A stretch of 64,000 nt of DNA from Streptomyces sp. SKN60 (lineage in GTDB: Bacteria > Actinomycetota > Actinomycetes > Streptomycetales > Streptomycetaceae). Positions 40,055 through 47,412 of the stretch are shown piece after piece (the stretch's first letter is position 1; each line of letters opens with the position of its first letter). The stretch spans positions 62,001 through 126,000 of the forward strand of contig NZ_JAHTMW010000005.1 in the NCBI RefSeq assembly GCF_026236535.1. Reading direction: 5' to 3'. Below the pieces are notes generated by a model. That model searched no databases, was not told the DNA's origin, and was given only the letters and a program-made list of their open reading frames with translations. A program made the translations under genes and the position numbers.

Positions 40055-40107
40055 ATTGCAACGATGCTGACGTCTAATGCAACGTCAGGGGGCGGGTGCG
40101 TTGCAAT
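40055..40107. promoter_or_regulatory. Array of TTGCAAC boxes between the exporter operon and its divergent regulator
   Basis: ATTGCAAC (40055-40062), AATGCAAC (40076-40083) and the inverse GTTGCAAT (40100-40107), with GTTG-TGG-CAAC at 39995-40005 further left. The first two are 21 bp apart, two helical turns. These are likely binding sites for the protein encoded at 40193. Confidence 0.6.
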
Positions 40108-40192
40108 GAGTTGAGCGCGAACGCTAAGGTGGGGGCATTACGCGGACTCAGCGGAAGACCGGAAGACCGGAAGACGGAAGAAGGAGGGCGCG

Positions 40193-40945
40193 ATGCCCGG
40201 CGGCAGGCTCACCCCGCAGGAACGGCAGCAGATCGCCCTGGGACTGGCCGACGGCCTCGCCTACGCGGAGATCGCCCGGCGCCTCGACCGCCCCACCTCG
40301 ACCGTCACCCGCGAGGTCATGCGCAACGGCGGCCCCACCGCCTACCGCGCCGACGCCGCCCAGCGCGCCACCGGCCACCGCGCCCAGCGCCGCCACCAGC
40401 CGACCGCGCCGCGCGATCCGCAGGCCGCGACCGCGCCCGAGCAGCCGTACGGGCGCGACGCGGCGGAGGTGCGCGCGTACGAGGAGACCTTCACCGGCGT
40501 CCTCATGTCCTCGGGCATGAACCGCATGTCGGCCCAGGTGCTCGGCCGGCTGATGCTCAGCGACGCGGAGGGCGTCACCGCCGCCGAACTCGTCCAGCAC
40601 CTCGGGGTCAGCCCGGCCTCCGTCTCCAAGGCCGTCGCCTTCCTGGAGGAGCAGGGCCTGGTGCGGCGGGAGCGCGACGAACGGCGCCGCGACCGCTACT
40701 TCGTGGACTCCGACGTCTGGTACGAGTCGACGATGGCCAGCGCCCGCGCCAACACCCGGCTCGCCGAGACCGCGCGGGAGGGCGTCGGCGTCTTCGGGGC
40801 GGGCACCCCGGCGGCCGTGCGCCTGGAGAACGTCGCGCGGTTCCTCGACTTTATCTCCGAGACCATCACGCGCGCGGCGGAGCAGGCGCGGGACATCCTG
40901 CACGTGCAGCCGCCGACGAGCACCCAGGAGGGCGAGGGGAACTGA
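40193..40945 (+). CDS. GbsR/MarR-like regulator with an extra N-terminal HTH
   Basis: A 250-residue regulator with two DNA-binding modules. Residues 1-45 form an IS30-type HTH_38 (LTPQERQQIALGLADGLAYA then EIARRLDRPTSTVTREV). Residues ~95-190 are a GbsR/MarR winged helix (GVTAAELVQHLGVSPASVSK, wing VRRERDERRRDRYFV). The C-terminus is helical. GAAGGAGG gives ATG 40193 without doubt. It is divergent from the DUF4097/DrrAB operon and most likely represses it via the TTGCAAC boxes. The double-HTH layout is typical of some Streptomyces GbsR-like proteins. Confidence 0.9.
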   Translation: MPGGRLTPQERQQIALGLADGLAYAEIARRLDRPTSTVTREVMRNGGPTAYRADAAQRATGHRAQRRHQPTAPRDPQAATAPEQPYGRDAAEVRAYEETFTGVLMSSGMNRMSAQVLGRLMLSDAEGVTAAELVQHLGVSPASVSKAVAFLEEQGLVRRERDERRRDRYFVDSDVWYESTMASARANTRLAETAREGVGVFGAGTPAAVRLENVARFLDFISETITRAAEQARDILHVQPPTSTQEGEGN

Positions 40946-40978
40946 CTCGGGGCAGAGGGTCAGGACTCGGGCGGAGGG

Positions 40979-41656
40979 TCAGGAAGACGTGGCCGCCCGC
41001 GCCTCCTGCCGGCGCACCATCTCGCCGATCCAGACCGGCGCGTAGGGGGAGGTGCAGCCGGGGGAGGTCGGGTAGTCCTTGAGCACTTCGAGCCGCTCGC
41101 CGATGGCGAGGGCGCGCGCCCGCAGCTGGGCATGCTCGATGCCGATCTGCGCGAGGGTGGTGTTCATCGCCCACTGGAGCCGGTCCGGGGCGTCCTTCAT
41201 CTCCCCCTCGATGACGTCGAGCAGCCCGGGCAGATCGAGCCCGGCCGGCTTCTTCACCACCCGCTCGGCGGTCAGCGCCCACCCGGCGCTCGCCACCACC
41301 GGGTCCGGATCGGCCGACCACGCGACGCGCAGCTCCTCGGCGTACGGGCTCTTCTTCACCACGTACCCGACGAGCCAGTCCTGCACCTTCGGCGTACGGG
41401 CCGAGCGCAGCATCCCGTCCAGCTCGTCCCGCCCGAACTCCTTCGGCCGGCAGACCAGCAGCGCGAGCAGCCGCGCGGCGCTGTCACCCGTGGCCCACAG
41501 CTCCCGCGCCAGCTCCTGCTGCGTCTTCAGCCGCTTGGCCAACGCCCGCAGCTTCCCGAGGTTCACCCCGTGATCGTCCCCGTGCCGCTCGTTCACGGCG
41601 CGCACCTTGGGCTCCTCCAGGCCGGCCAGCTCGGCCATCACCTCGTCCACCGTCAC
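40979..41656 (-). CDS. DNA alkylation repair protein (AlkD-like HEAT repeats)
   Basis: A 225-residue all-helical protein of the AlkD/DNA alkylation repair family, which excises alkylated bases using HEAT-like repeats. Family sequences are AKRLKTQQELARELWATGDS near residues 40-59, WLVGYVVKKSPYAEEL and VASAGWALTAERVVKK. The catalytic Trp/Asp positions cannot be assigned with confidence by eye. GAGGAGG precedes GTG 41656. Convergent with the GbsR-like gene; the LysR gene lies upstream on the same strand. Confidence 0.85.
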   Translation of the reverse strand: MTVDEVMAELAGLEEPKVRAVNERHGDDHGVNLGKLRALAKRLKTQQELARELWATGDSAARLLALLVCRPKEFGRDELDGMLRSARTPKVQDWLVGYVVKKSPYAEELRVAWSADPDPVVASAGWALTAERVVKKPAGLDLPGLLDVIEGEMKDAPDRLQWAMNTTLAQIGIEHAQLRARALAIGERLEVLKDYPTSPGCTSPYAPVWIGEMVRRQEARAATSS

Positions 41657-41720
41657 GCCGACCTCCTCGTGTCACAGCCGTCCCGGGCGCGGCCTCCAGC
41701 GTACGGAAGGGGTCCGACAG

Positions 41721-42608
41721 TCACCCTTCCGCGCCGGGCTCCGGCCGGCGGGCGATCTCGCGGGCGAGGGCGAGGAGAGCAGGCGTCGCCGGGTGGGGGG
41801 TCGCGGGGCGCCAGGCGAGGAGGACGGGGAGGGGTGGGGCGTCCGGGAGGGGGCGGTAGGTGACGCCCGGGTGGGGGTGGAGCGCGGCCGTCGAGGCGGA
41901 GGAGACGCCGATGCCGCGGCCCGCAGCGATGGCGGCGAGCCAGTCGTCGGTGTTGGCGACGGTGAGGGTCGCGCGGGGGCGGTGGTCCGGGGGCCAGAGG
42001 TCGAGGGTGGTGGTGCCGGAGACCGTGTTGAGGACGGCGGTCTCGTCCGCCAGGTCCGCGAGCGTCAGCTCCGTGCGCGCCGCGAGCTCGCCGTCCGCCG
42101 GCAGCGCCGCCACCCGCGCCTCCCGCAGCAGCTCCTCGGTCGCCAGGCCGGGCACGTCCACCGGCCCGCGCAGCAGCGCCGCGTCGACCTCGCCGCGCAG
42201 CAGACCGGCGGTGCGGTCGTCGACGCGGAGGAGTTCGAGCGGGGTCTCGGGATGCTCCTGCCGCCAGCGGCGCAGCAGGGGGGTGGTGTACGGGCCGAAG
42301 GCCGACCAGGCGTGTCCGAGCCGCAGCGGGCGGTGGTGCGGGCCGCCGCCCGGCGCCACGGCCGCGTCGAACGCGGCGACCGCCGCCGTCGCCCGCTCCC
42401 GGAACCCCCGCCCCTCCGCCGTCAGCGCCAGATGGTGCGTGGAGCGGTCCACGAGCCGCACGCCGAGGTGTTTCTCCAGAGCGGCGAGGGTGCGGGAGAC
42501 CGCGGGCTGGGTGAGGTGGAGGCGGGTGGCGGCCCGGGTCAGATTGCCCTCCTCGGCGATGGCGAGGAAGCAGCGCAGATGGCGGAGCTCGATGTTCGTG
42601 CGGCTCAT
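41721..42608 (-). CDS. LysR family transcriptional regulator
   Basis: A 295-residue LysR protein: HTH at residues ~8-65 (LRCFLAIAEEGNLTRAATRL, LTQPAVSRTLAALEKHLG) and an effector-binding domain. The effector domain carries GHAWSAFGPYTTPLL and VANTDDWLAAIAAGRGIGV, typical of its two lobes. ATG 42608 lies 8 bp after TATGCT. It is divergent from the EamA transporter, which it may regulate; two tandem dyads sit between them but resemble another family's operators more than the T-N11-A motif. Confidence 0.92.
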   Translation of the reverse strand: MSRTNIELRHLRCFLAIAEEGNLTRAATRLHLTQPAVSRTLAALEKHLGVRLVDRSTHHLALTAEGRGFRERATAAVAAFDAAVAPGGGPHHRPLRLGHAWSAFGPYTTPLLRRWRQEHPETPLELLRVDDRTAGLLRGEVDAALLRGPVDVPGLATEELLREARVAALPADGELAARTELTLADLADETAVLNTVSGTTTLDLWPPDHRPRATLTVANTDDWLAAIAAGRGIGVSSASTAALHPHPGVTYRPLPDAPPLPVLLAWRPATPHPATPALLALAREIARRPEPGAEG

Positions 42609-42718
42609 GCGTGCGGAGCATAACCGCAGCGCAATCGGCATTTCCGGTGCCGCGCGGAGGCTCGTAGCGTGAAGCGGAGGAGTCCGTACCGAGAGGGCGG
42701 GTTCCGGATCCAGCCCAG

Positions 42719-42760
42719 AAGTCCATTACTCTGGACTCGGAAGTCCACTACTGTGGACTT
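42719..42760. promoter_or_regulatory. Two tandem dyads upstream of the EamA transporter
   Basis: AAGTCCATTACTCTGGACT (from 42719) and AAGTCCACTACTGTGGACTT (from 42741) each contain GTCCA-N6-TGGAC. They are 22 bp apart, so two dimers could bind one face of the helix. The position fits an operator for the EamA gene at 42817. Confidence 0.6.
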
Positions 42761-42816
42761 CGATGCGCTTCGGACGCGCTTCGGATGTGCAGCACAGCAA
42801 GGCAAGGAGTACGCCG

Positions 42817-43755
42817 GTGGACAGCCCGGTCAAGGACATCGCCGCCGCCACCCCGGTGGCCGCCCCCGCCATCGCCACCGCACCGGTCACCACTCGCGCC
42901 ACCCGCCTCGGCCCCGTCGCGCTCGTCGTCGCCGGCGGCCTCTCCGTACAGTTCGGATCCGCGGTCGCCGTGCTGCTCATGCCCCGGGCCGGCGCCCTCG
43001 GTGTCGTCACCCTGCGGCTCATCCTCGCCGCGGTCGTCCTGCTGATCGCCTGCCGGCCCAAGGTGCGCGGATACGGCCGCGCCGACTGGGGCACGGTGCT
43101 CGCCTTCGGCGCCGCGATGTCCGGCATGAACATCCTGTTCTACCTCTCCGCCGCCCGCATACCGCTCGGCGCCGCCGTCACCCTCGAAGTGCTCGGCCCG
43201 CTCGCGCTCTCCGTCCTCGCCTCCCGCCGCCTGGTGAACCTGCTCTGGGCCGGGCTCGCCCTCGCCGGCGTCGTGCTCCTCAGCGGCCTGGGCGGCGGCG
43301 GCCTCGGCCGGCTCGATCCGCTCGGTGCCGGGTTCGCGCTCGCCGCCGGCGCGATGTGGGCGACGTACATCGTCTTCAGCGCCCGCACCGGCCGCCGCTT
43401 CCCGCAGGCCGACGGGCTCGCGCTCGCGATGGGCGTCGGTGCGGTCATCAGCCTGCCCTTCGGCATCGTCTCGGCGGGCGACAAGCTGCTCGTGCCGTCC
43501 ACCATCGGCCTCGGGCTCGGCGTCGCGCTGATGTCCTCCGTGCTGCCCTACACCCTCGAACTCCTCGCCCTGCGTCGCCTCCCCGCGCCCACCTTCGCGA
43601 TCCTCATGAGCCTGGAACCGGCCATCGCCGCCACCGCCGGCTTCCTCGTCCTCCACCAGGCCCTCGGCCTGACCGACGCGCTCGCCATCGCCCTCGTCAT
43701 CGCGGCGAGCATGGGCGCGGTACGGACCCAGGTCGGCCGCCGCGCCAAGTCCTGA
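42817..43755 (+). CDS. EamA/DMT family transporter (RhtA-like)
   Basis: A 312-residue ten-helix exporter of the drug/metabolite family. Duplicated EamA halves are visible: residues ~20-145 (GLSVQFGSAVAVLLMPRAG, RLILAAVVLLIAC, FYLSAARIPLGAAVTLE) and ~160-300 (GAMWATYIVFSARTGR, ALRRLPAPTFAILMSLEPAI). RhtA-type members export amino acids such as threonine or homoserine. GTG 42817 is chosen for AAGGAG at good spacing over an upstream ATG at 42763. Its stop codon is the first unit of a 15-bp tandem repeat. Confidence 0.9.
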   Translation: MDSPVKDIAAATPVAAPAIATAPVTTRATRLGPVALVVAGGLSVQFGSAVAVLLMPRAGALGVVTLRLILAAVVLLIACRPKVRGYGRADWGTVLAFGAAMSGMNILFYLSAARIPLGAAVTLEVLGPLALSVLASRRLVNLLWAGLALAGVVLLSGLGGGGLGRLDPLGAGFALAAGAMWATYIVFSARTGRRFPQADGLALAMGVGAVISLPFGIVSAGDKLLVPSTIGLGLGVALMSSVLPYTLELLALRRLPAPTFAILMSLEPAIAATAGFLVLHQALGLTDALAIALVIAASMGAVRTQVGRRAKS

Positions 43756-43800
43756 ACCGTCGAGTCCTGAACCGTCGAGTCCTGAACCGTCGAGTCCTGG
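43748..43800 (+). repeat. 15-bp tandem repeat (3.5 units) at the end of the EamA gene
   Basis: Units AGTCCTGAACCGTCG at 43748, 43763 and 43778 and a half unit at 43793. The first unit contains the EamA stop codon, so expansion does not change the protein. Confidence 0.9.
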
Positions 43801-43857
43801 CCCCGTACGAACCCCCCGCGCGACCACCTGTATTCGGCCATGGGTCAGGATGGCGCC

Positions 43858-44046
43858 ATGGCCCTTGAGATGCGCGAGCGTTGCGAACGCTGCGAGACGA
43901 CCGTCCTTGCCCTCGACGATCCCGCCCGGATCTGTTCGTACGAGTGCACCTTCTGCGTTCCCTGCTCGGACGCGATGCACGACGTCTGCCCCAACTGCGG
44001 CGGCGAACTGGTCGCCAGGCCGACCCGCGTGACCGCCACCGCCTGA
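43858..44046 (+). CDS. DUF1272 small zinc-ribbon-like protein
   Basis: A 62-residue protein with eight cysteines, including CERCE near the N-terminus, CSYECTFCVPC in the middle and CPNCGGEL near the end, the pattern of DUF1272. The paired CxxC spacing points to two zinc sites. ATG 43858 is used; no clear Shine-Dalgarno is seen. Function unknown. It lies between the EamA transporter and a DinB-family gene. Confidence 0.88.
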   Translation: MALEMRERCERCETTVLALDDPARICSYECTFCVPCSDAMHDVCPNCGGELVARPTRVTATA

Positions 44047-44135
44047 GCCGGGAACCGGCCCGGTGGTGCTGCCCGCGCCCGTCACCGACAACAACTCGGT
44101 GGCGGGCGCGGCCCGTTGCGTACCACGATGCAGAC

Positions 44136-44726
44136 ATGACCGCACGCGAATTCGAATTCCCCGAGACCCGCGACACCCCCGAGCGCTGGACGACGGCCAC
44201 CGTCTACCCCGACATGTGGGTCGACCCCGACGACGACCCCCGCGACAAGCAGGGCCCCGGGCCCGACGGAGAGCTCGCGACCCTGCAGGACTTCCTCCAC
44301 GACTACCGCCTCACCCTCCGCATGAAGTGTGATGGCCTGGACGCCGAACAGCTCGCCCGCCGTTCCGTCCCGCCGTCCACCATGTCGCTCCTCGGTCTCG
44401 TACGGCACCTCGCCGAGGTCGAGCGGGACTGGCGCGGCTGGCTCGGCGACGACAAGCGGCAGCCGAAGCTGTACGGGGCGCGGGACGCCGACTTCCACGG
44501 CGCCGTCGCCGACCCGGACGTGGTCGCGGAGGCCTTCCGCGACCTGGAGCGCGAGCAGGCGGCGACGGACGCCGCCCTCGCCGCCTACGCCGACCTGGGC
44601 GAACGGGTCGGCTCCGACGAGATCGCGATCCGCGAGCTGATGGTGCACCGCATCGACGAGTACGCCCGCCACTGCGGGCACGCGGACCTGCTGCGGGAGT
44701 GCGTCGACGGGCGGGTAGGTCAGTAG
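44136..44726 (+). CDS. DinB family protein (DUF664)
   Basis: A 196-residue four-helix-bundle protein of the DinB/DUF664 superfamily. Candidate metal-binding histidines are in LVRHLAEVERDW (~88), in VHRIDEYARHCGHADLL (~170-186) and near residue 53. Many members are thiol-dependent transferases, with mycothiol as thiol in actinomycetes. CACGAT lies 6 bp before ATG 44136, so it is probably leaderless. A strong terminator follows. Confidence 0.87.
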   Translation: MTAREFEFPETRDTPERWTTATVYPDMWVDPDDDPRDKQGPGPDGELATLQDFLHDYRLTLRMKCDGLDAEQLARRSVPPSTMSLLGLVRHLAEVERDWRGWLGDDKRQPKLYGARDADFHGAVADPDVVAEAFRDLEREQAATDAALAAYADLGERVGSDEIAIRELMVHRIDEYARHCGHADLLRECVDGRVGQ

Positions 44727-44752
44727 GAGTCAGGCAGGCCCTGAGGGGCGCA

Positions 44753-44793
44753 CGCGAGGGGGGCCGGGGCGGAAACCCCCGGCCCTCCTCGCG
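44753..44793 (+). terminator. Stem-loop terminator after the DinB gene
   Basis: A 17-bp stem with a single mismatch (44753-44769 with 44777-44793) and a 7-nt loop. It separates the DinB gene from the promoter of the acyl-CoA operon. Confidence 0.85.
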
Positions 44794-44842
44794 TTCCAGG
44801 CTCTCCGGCGTGGCGGCCCGAAACCGCACGCAGAATCCAAAG

Positions 44843-44880
44843 CAAGCACGCTTGATTGTTTCTGGCCCGGCTGCCATGCT
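44843..44880 (+). promoter_or_regulatory. Promoter/operator of the acyl-CoA catabolic operon
   Basis: TTGATT (44852-44857), 17 bp, CATGCT (44875-44880). A dyad CAAGC-AC-GCTTG (44843-44854) overlaps the -35. The sequence from GCACGCTTG through GTTTCT and the GCTGCCA before the -10 recur at 57300-57337 upstream of the acyl-CoA synthetase operon. Confidence 0.7.
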
Positions 44881-44926
44881 CCTCACGCACGCCCGTGACC
44901 CGCCCGTCCCCCGAGGGGAGCGCACC

Positions 44927-45718
44927 GTGTCCGACCCCGCCGCCGTCCTCGCCGACCTGCGCGCCGAGAGCGAGGAAGTCGACGAACTGGTAAGGGGGTT
45001 GACCGCCGAGCAGTGGGCGCTGCCCACGCCCGCGCCGCGCTGGACGGTCGCCCACCAGATCGCCCACCTCGCCTGGACCGACGCCGCCGCGCTGCTCGCC
45101 GCGACCGATCCCGAGGGCTTCGCCGCCGAGACCGAGAAGGCGCTCGCCGCGCCCGACCGCTTCGTCGACGACGGCGCCGACGAGGGCGCCGCCCAGCCGC
45201 CCGCCGTCCTGCTCGCCCGCTGGCGCGAGGGCCGCGAGCGGCTGCACCGGGTCCTGGCCGAGGCGCCGCCCGGGACGCGGTTCCCCTGGTACGGGCCGGC
45301 CATGAGCGCCGGGTCGCTCGCGACCGCCCGCCTGATGGAGACCTGGGCGCACGGCCAGGACGTGGCCGACGCCCTCGGAGTCGTACGGCAGCCGACCGCG
45401 CGGCTGCGGCACGTGGCCTGGATCGGGCTGCGGGCCCGGGACTACGCGTACTTCGTGCGCGGCCTGACCCCACCCGCCGAGCCCTTCCGCGTCGAACTCA
45501 CCGCGCCGAGCGGCGAGTTGTGGACGTACGGGCCGGAGGACGCGGCTCAGAAGATCACCGGGCCCGCCCTCGACTTCTGCCTGCTCGTGACCCAGCGCGC
45601 CCACCGCGACGACACCGCCCTGACCGCCGTCGGCGCCGACGCCGAGGAATGGCTCGGCATCGCCCAGGCCTTCGCCGGCCCGGCGGGCGACGGCCGCGCC
45701 CCCAAGGGGGCCGCGTGA
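44927..45718 (+). CDS. TIGR03084-type metal-binding protein (DinB/maleylpyruvate-isomerase N-terminal fold)
   Basis: A 263-residue protein. The N-terminal half (res ~5-145) is a DinB-type bundle with PRWTVAHQIAHLAWTDAAAL and LMETWAHGQDVADAL supplying histidines and acidic residues for a metal. The C-terminal half (GPEDAAQKITGPALDFCLLV) resembles the SCP-like domain of mycothiol-dependent maleylpyruvate isomerases. GTG 44927 is fixed by GAGGGGAG. It is the first gene of the acyl-CoA operon and overlaps the AtuA-like gene by 4 bp. Catalytic role unknown. Confidence 0.88.
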   Translation: MSDPAAVLADLRAESEEVDELVRGLTAEQWALPTPAPRWTVAHQIAHLAWTDAAALLAATDPEGFAAETEKALAAPDRFVDDGADEGAAQPPAVLLARWREGRERLHRVLAEAPPGTRFPWYGPAMSAGSLATARLMETWAHGQDVADALGVVRQPTARLRHVAWIGLRARDYAYFVRGLTPPAEPFRVELTAPSGELWTYGPEDAAQKITGPALDFCLLVTQRAHRDDTALTAVGADAEEWLGIAQAFAGPAGDGRAPKGAA

Positions 45719-47412
45719 AGCGCGTCCTCCGGATCGGCAACGCCTCCGGCTTCTACGGCGACCGCTTCGACGCCGTGCGGGAGATGCTCACAGGAGGTGA
45801 GCTGGACGTTCTCACCGGGGACTACCTCGCCGAGCTGACCATGCTCATCCTCGGCCGCGACCTCCTCAAGGACCCCTCGGCCGGTTACGCCAAGACCTTC
45901 CTGCGCCAGATGGAGGAGGGCCTCGGGCTCGCCCACGAGCGCGGCACCCGGATCGTCGCCAACGCGGGCGGCCTCAACCCCGCCGGACTCGCCGACGCCC
46001 TGCGCGCGCTCGCCGAGCGGCTGGGCCTGCCGGTCCGGATCGCCCACGTCGAAGGCGACCGACTCCCGCCCCGGCAGGGAACGCTCGCCGCCAACGCCTA
46101 CCTCGGCGGCGCCGGCATCGCGGCCTGCCTGACCGCCGGCGCGGACGTGGTCGTCACCGGCCGGGTCACGGACGCGGCGCTGGTCACCGGGCCCGCGCAG
46201 TGGTTCTTCGGCTGGGGGCCGGAGGACACCGACCGGTACGACAAGCTGGCGGGCGCGGTCGTCGCCGGCCACGTCCTGGAGTGCGGCACCCAGGCCACCG
46301 GCGGCAACTACGCCTTCTTCCGCGGCCACGACCCCGCTCTCCTCCGCCGCCCCGGCTTCCCGCTCGCCGAACTCCACGCCGACGGCAGCGCCGTCATCAC
46401 CAAGCACCCCGGCACCGGCGGCCTCGTCGACACCGGCACGGTCACCGCCCAGCTCCTCTACGAGACGGGCGGTGCCCGCTACGCCGGACCCGACGTCACC
46501 GCACGCCTCGACACCGTCCGGCTCACCCAGGAGGGCCCGGACCGGGTGCGGATCGAGGGCGTGCGGGGCGAGGCCCCGCCCCCGACGCTCAAGGTCGGGC
46601 TCAGCAGGCTCGGCGGCTTCCGCAACGAGGTCGTGTTCGTCCTCACCGGCCTCGACATCGGGGCCAAGGCGGAGCTCGTGCGGGCGCAGCTCCACGACGC
46701 CCTGGCCAAGAACCCGCCCGCCGAGGTCCGCTGGGACCTGGCCCGCACCGACCACACCGACGCCCCCACCGAGGAGACCGCGAGCGCCCTGCTCCGGCTC
46801 GTCGTCCGCGACCCCGACCCCGAGAAGGTCGGCCGCACCCTGACAGGGGCCGCGATCGAACTGGCCCTCGCCTCCTACCCCGGCTTCCATGTGACCGCCC
46901 CGCCGGGCAAGGGTGCCCCCTACGGGGTCTTCGACAGCGCGTACGTCCCCGCCGGGGAGGTCCCGCACACGGCGGTGCTGCCCGACGGGACCCGCGCCCC
47001 CGTGCCCGTACCGCCGACGACCCGTGCCCTGGAACCCGTACCGGATCCGGAGCTTCCGGAGCCGCTCCCCGAGACGACGCCGACCCGGCGGGCCCCGCTC
47101 GGCCTCGTCGCCGGCGCCCGCAGCGGCGACAAGGGCGGGGACGCCAACGTCGGCGTGTGGGTCCGGACAGAGGCGGAGTGGCGCTGGCTCGCGCACGCCC
47201 TCACCACCGACAGGTTCCGCGAACTCCTCCCGGAGACCGCGGACTTGACCGTCACCCGGCACGTGCTGCCCAACCTCCGCGCGCTCAACTTCACCGTCGC
47301 CGGAATCCTCGGCGAGGGCGTCGCCTCCCAGGCCCGCTTCGACCCCCAGGCCAAGGCCCTCGGCGAGTGGCTGCGCTCGCGCCACCTCGACATCCCGGAG
47401 GAACTGCTGTGA
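45715..47412 (+). CDS. Acyclic terpene utilisation AtuA family protein (DUF1446)
   Basis: A 565-residue protein. Residues ~5-360 form the DUF1446/AtuA domain, with IGNASGFYGDRFDAVREML, IVANAGGLNP, DVVVTGRVTDAALV and HVLECGTQATGGNY. Residues ~455-560 form the C-terminal AtuA-like domain (LVAGARSGDKGGDANVGVWV, LPNLRALNFTVAGIL). Family members sit in operons for terpene, leucine or other branched acyl-CoA breakdown, but their reaction is not established. Coupled to both neighbours by 4-bp overlaps. Confidence 0.92.
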   Translation: MKRVLRIGNASGFYGDRFDAVREMLTGGELDVLTGDYLAELTMLILGRDLLKDPSAGYAKTFLRQMEEGLGLAHERGTRIVANAGGLNPAGLADALRALAERLGLPVRIAHVEGDRLPPRQGTLAANAYLGGAGIAACLTAGADVVVTGRVTDAALVTGPAQWFFGWGPEDTDRYDKLAGAVVAGHVLECGTQATGGNYAFFRGHDPALLRRPGFPLAELHADGSAVITKHPGTGGLVDTGTVTAQLLYETGGARYAGPDVTARLDTVRLTQEGPDRVRIEGVRGEAPPPTLKVGLSRLGGFRNEVVFVLTGLDIGAKAELVRAQLHDALAKNPPAEVRWDLARTDHTDAPTEETASALLRLVVRDPDPEKVGRTLTGAAIELALASYPGFHVTAPPGKGAPYGVFDSAYVPAGEVPHTAVLPDGTRAPVPVPPTTRALEPVPDPELPEPLPETTPTRRAPLGLVAGARSGDKGGDANVGVWVRTEAEWRWLAHALTTDRFRELLPETADLTVTRHVLPNLRALNFTVAGILGEGVASQARFDPQAKALGEWLRSRHLDIPEELL

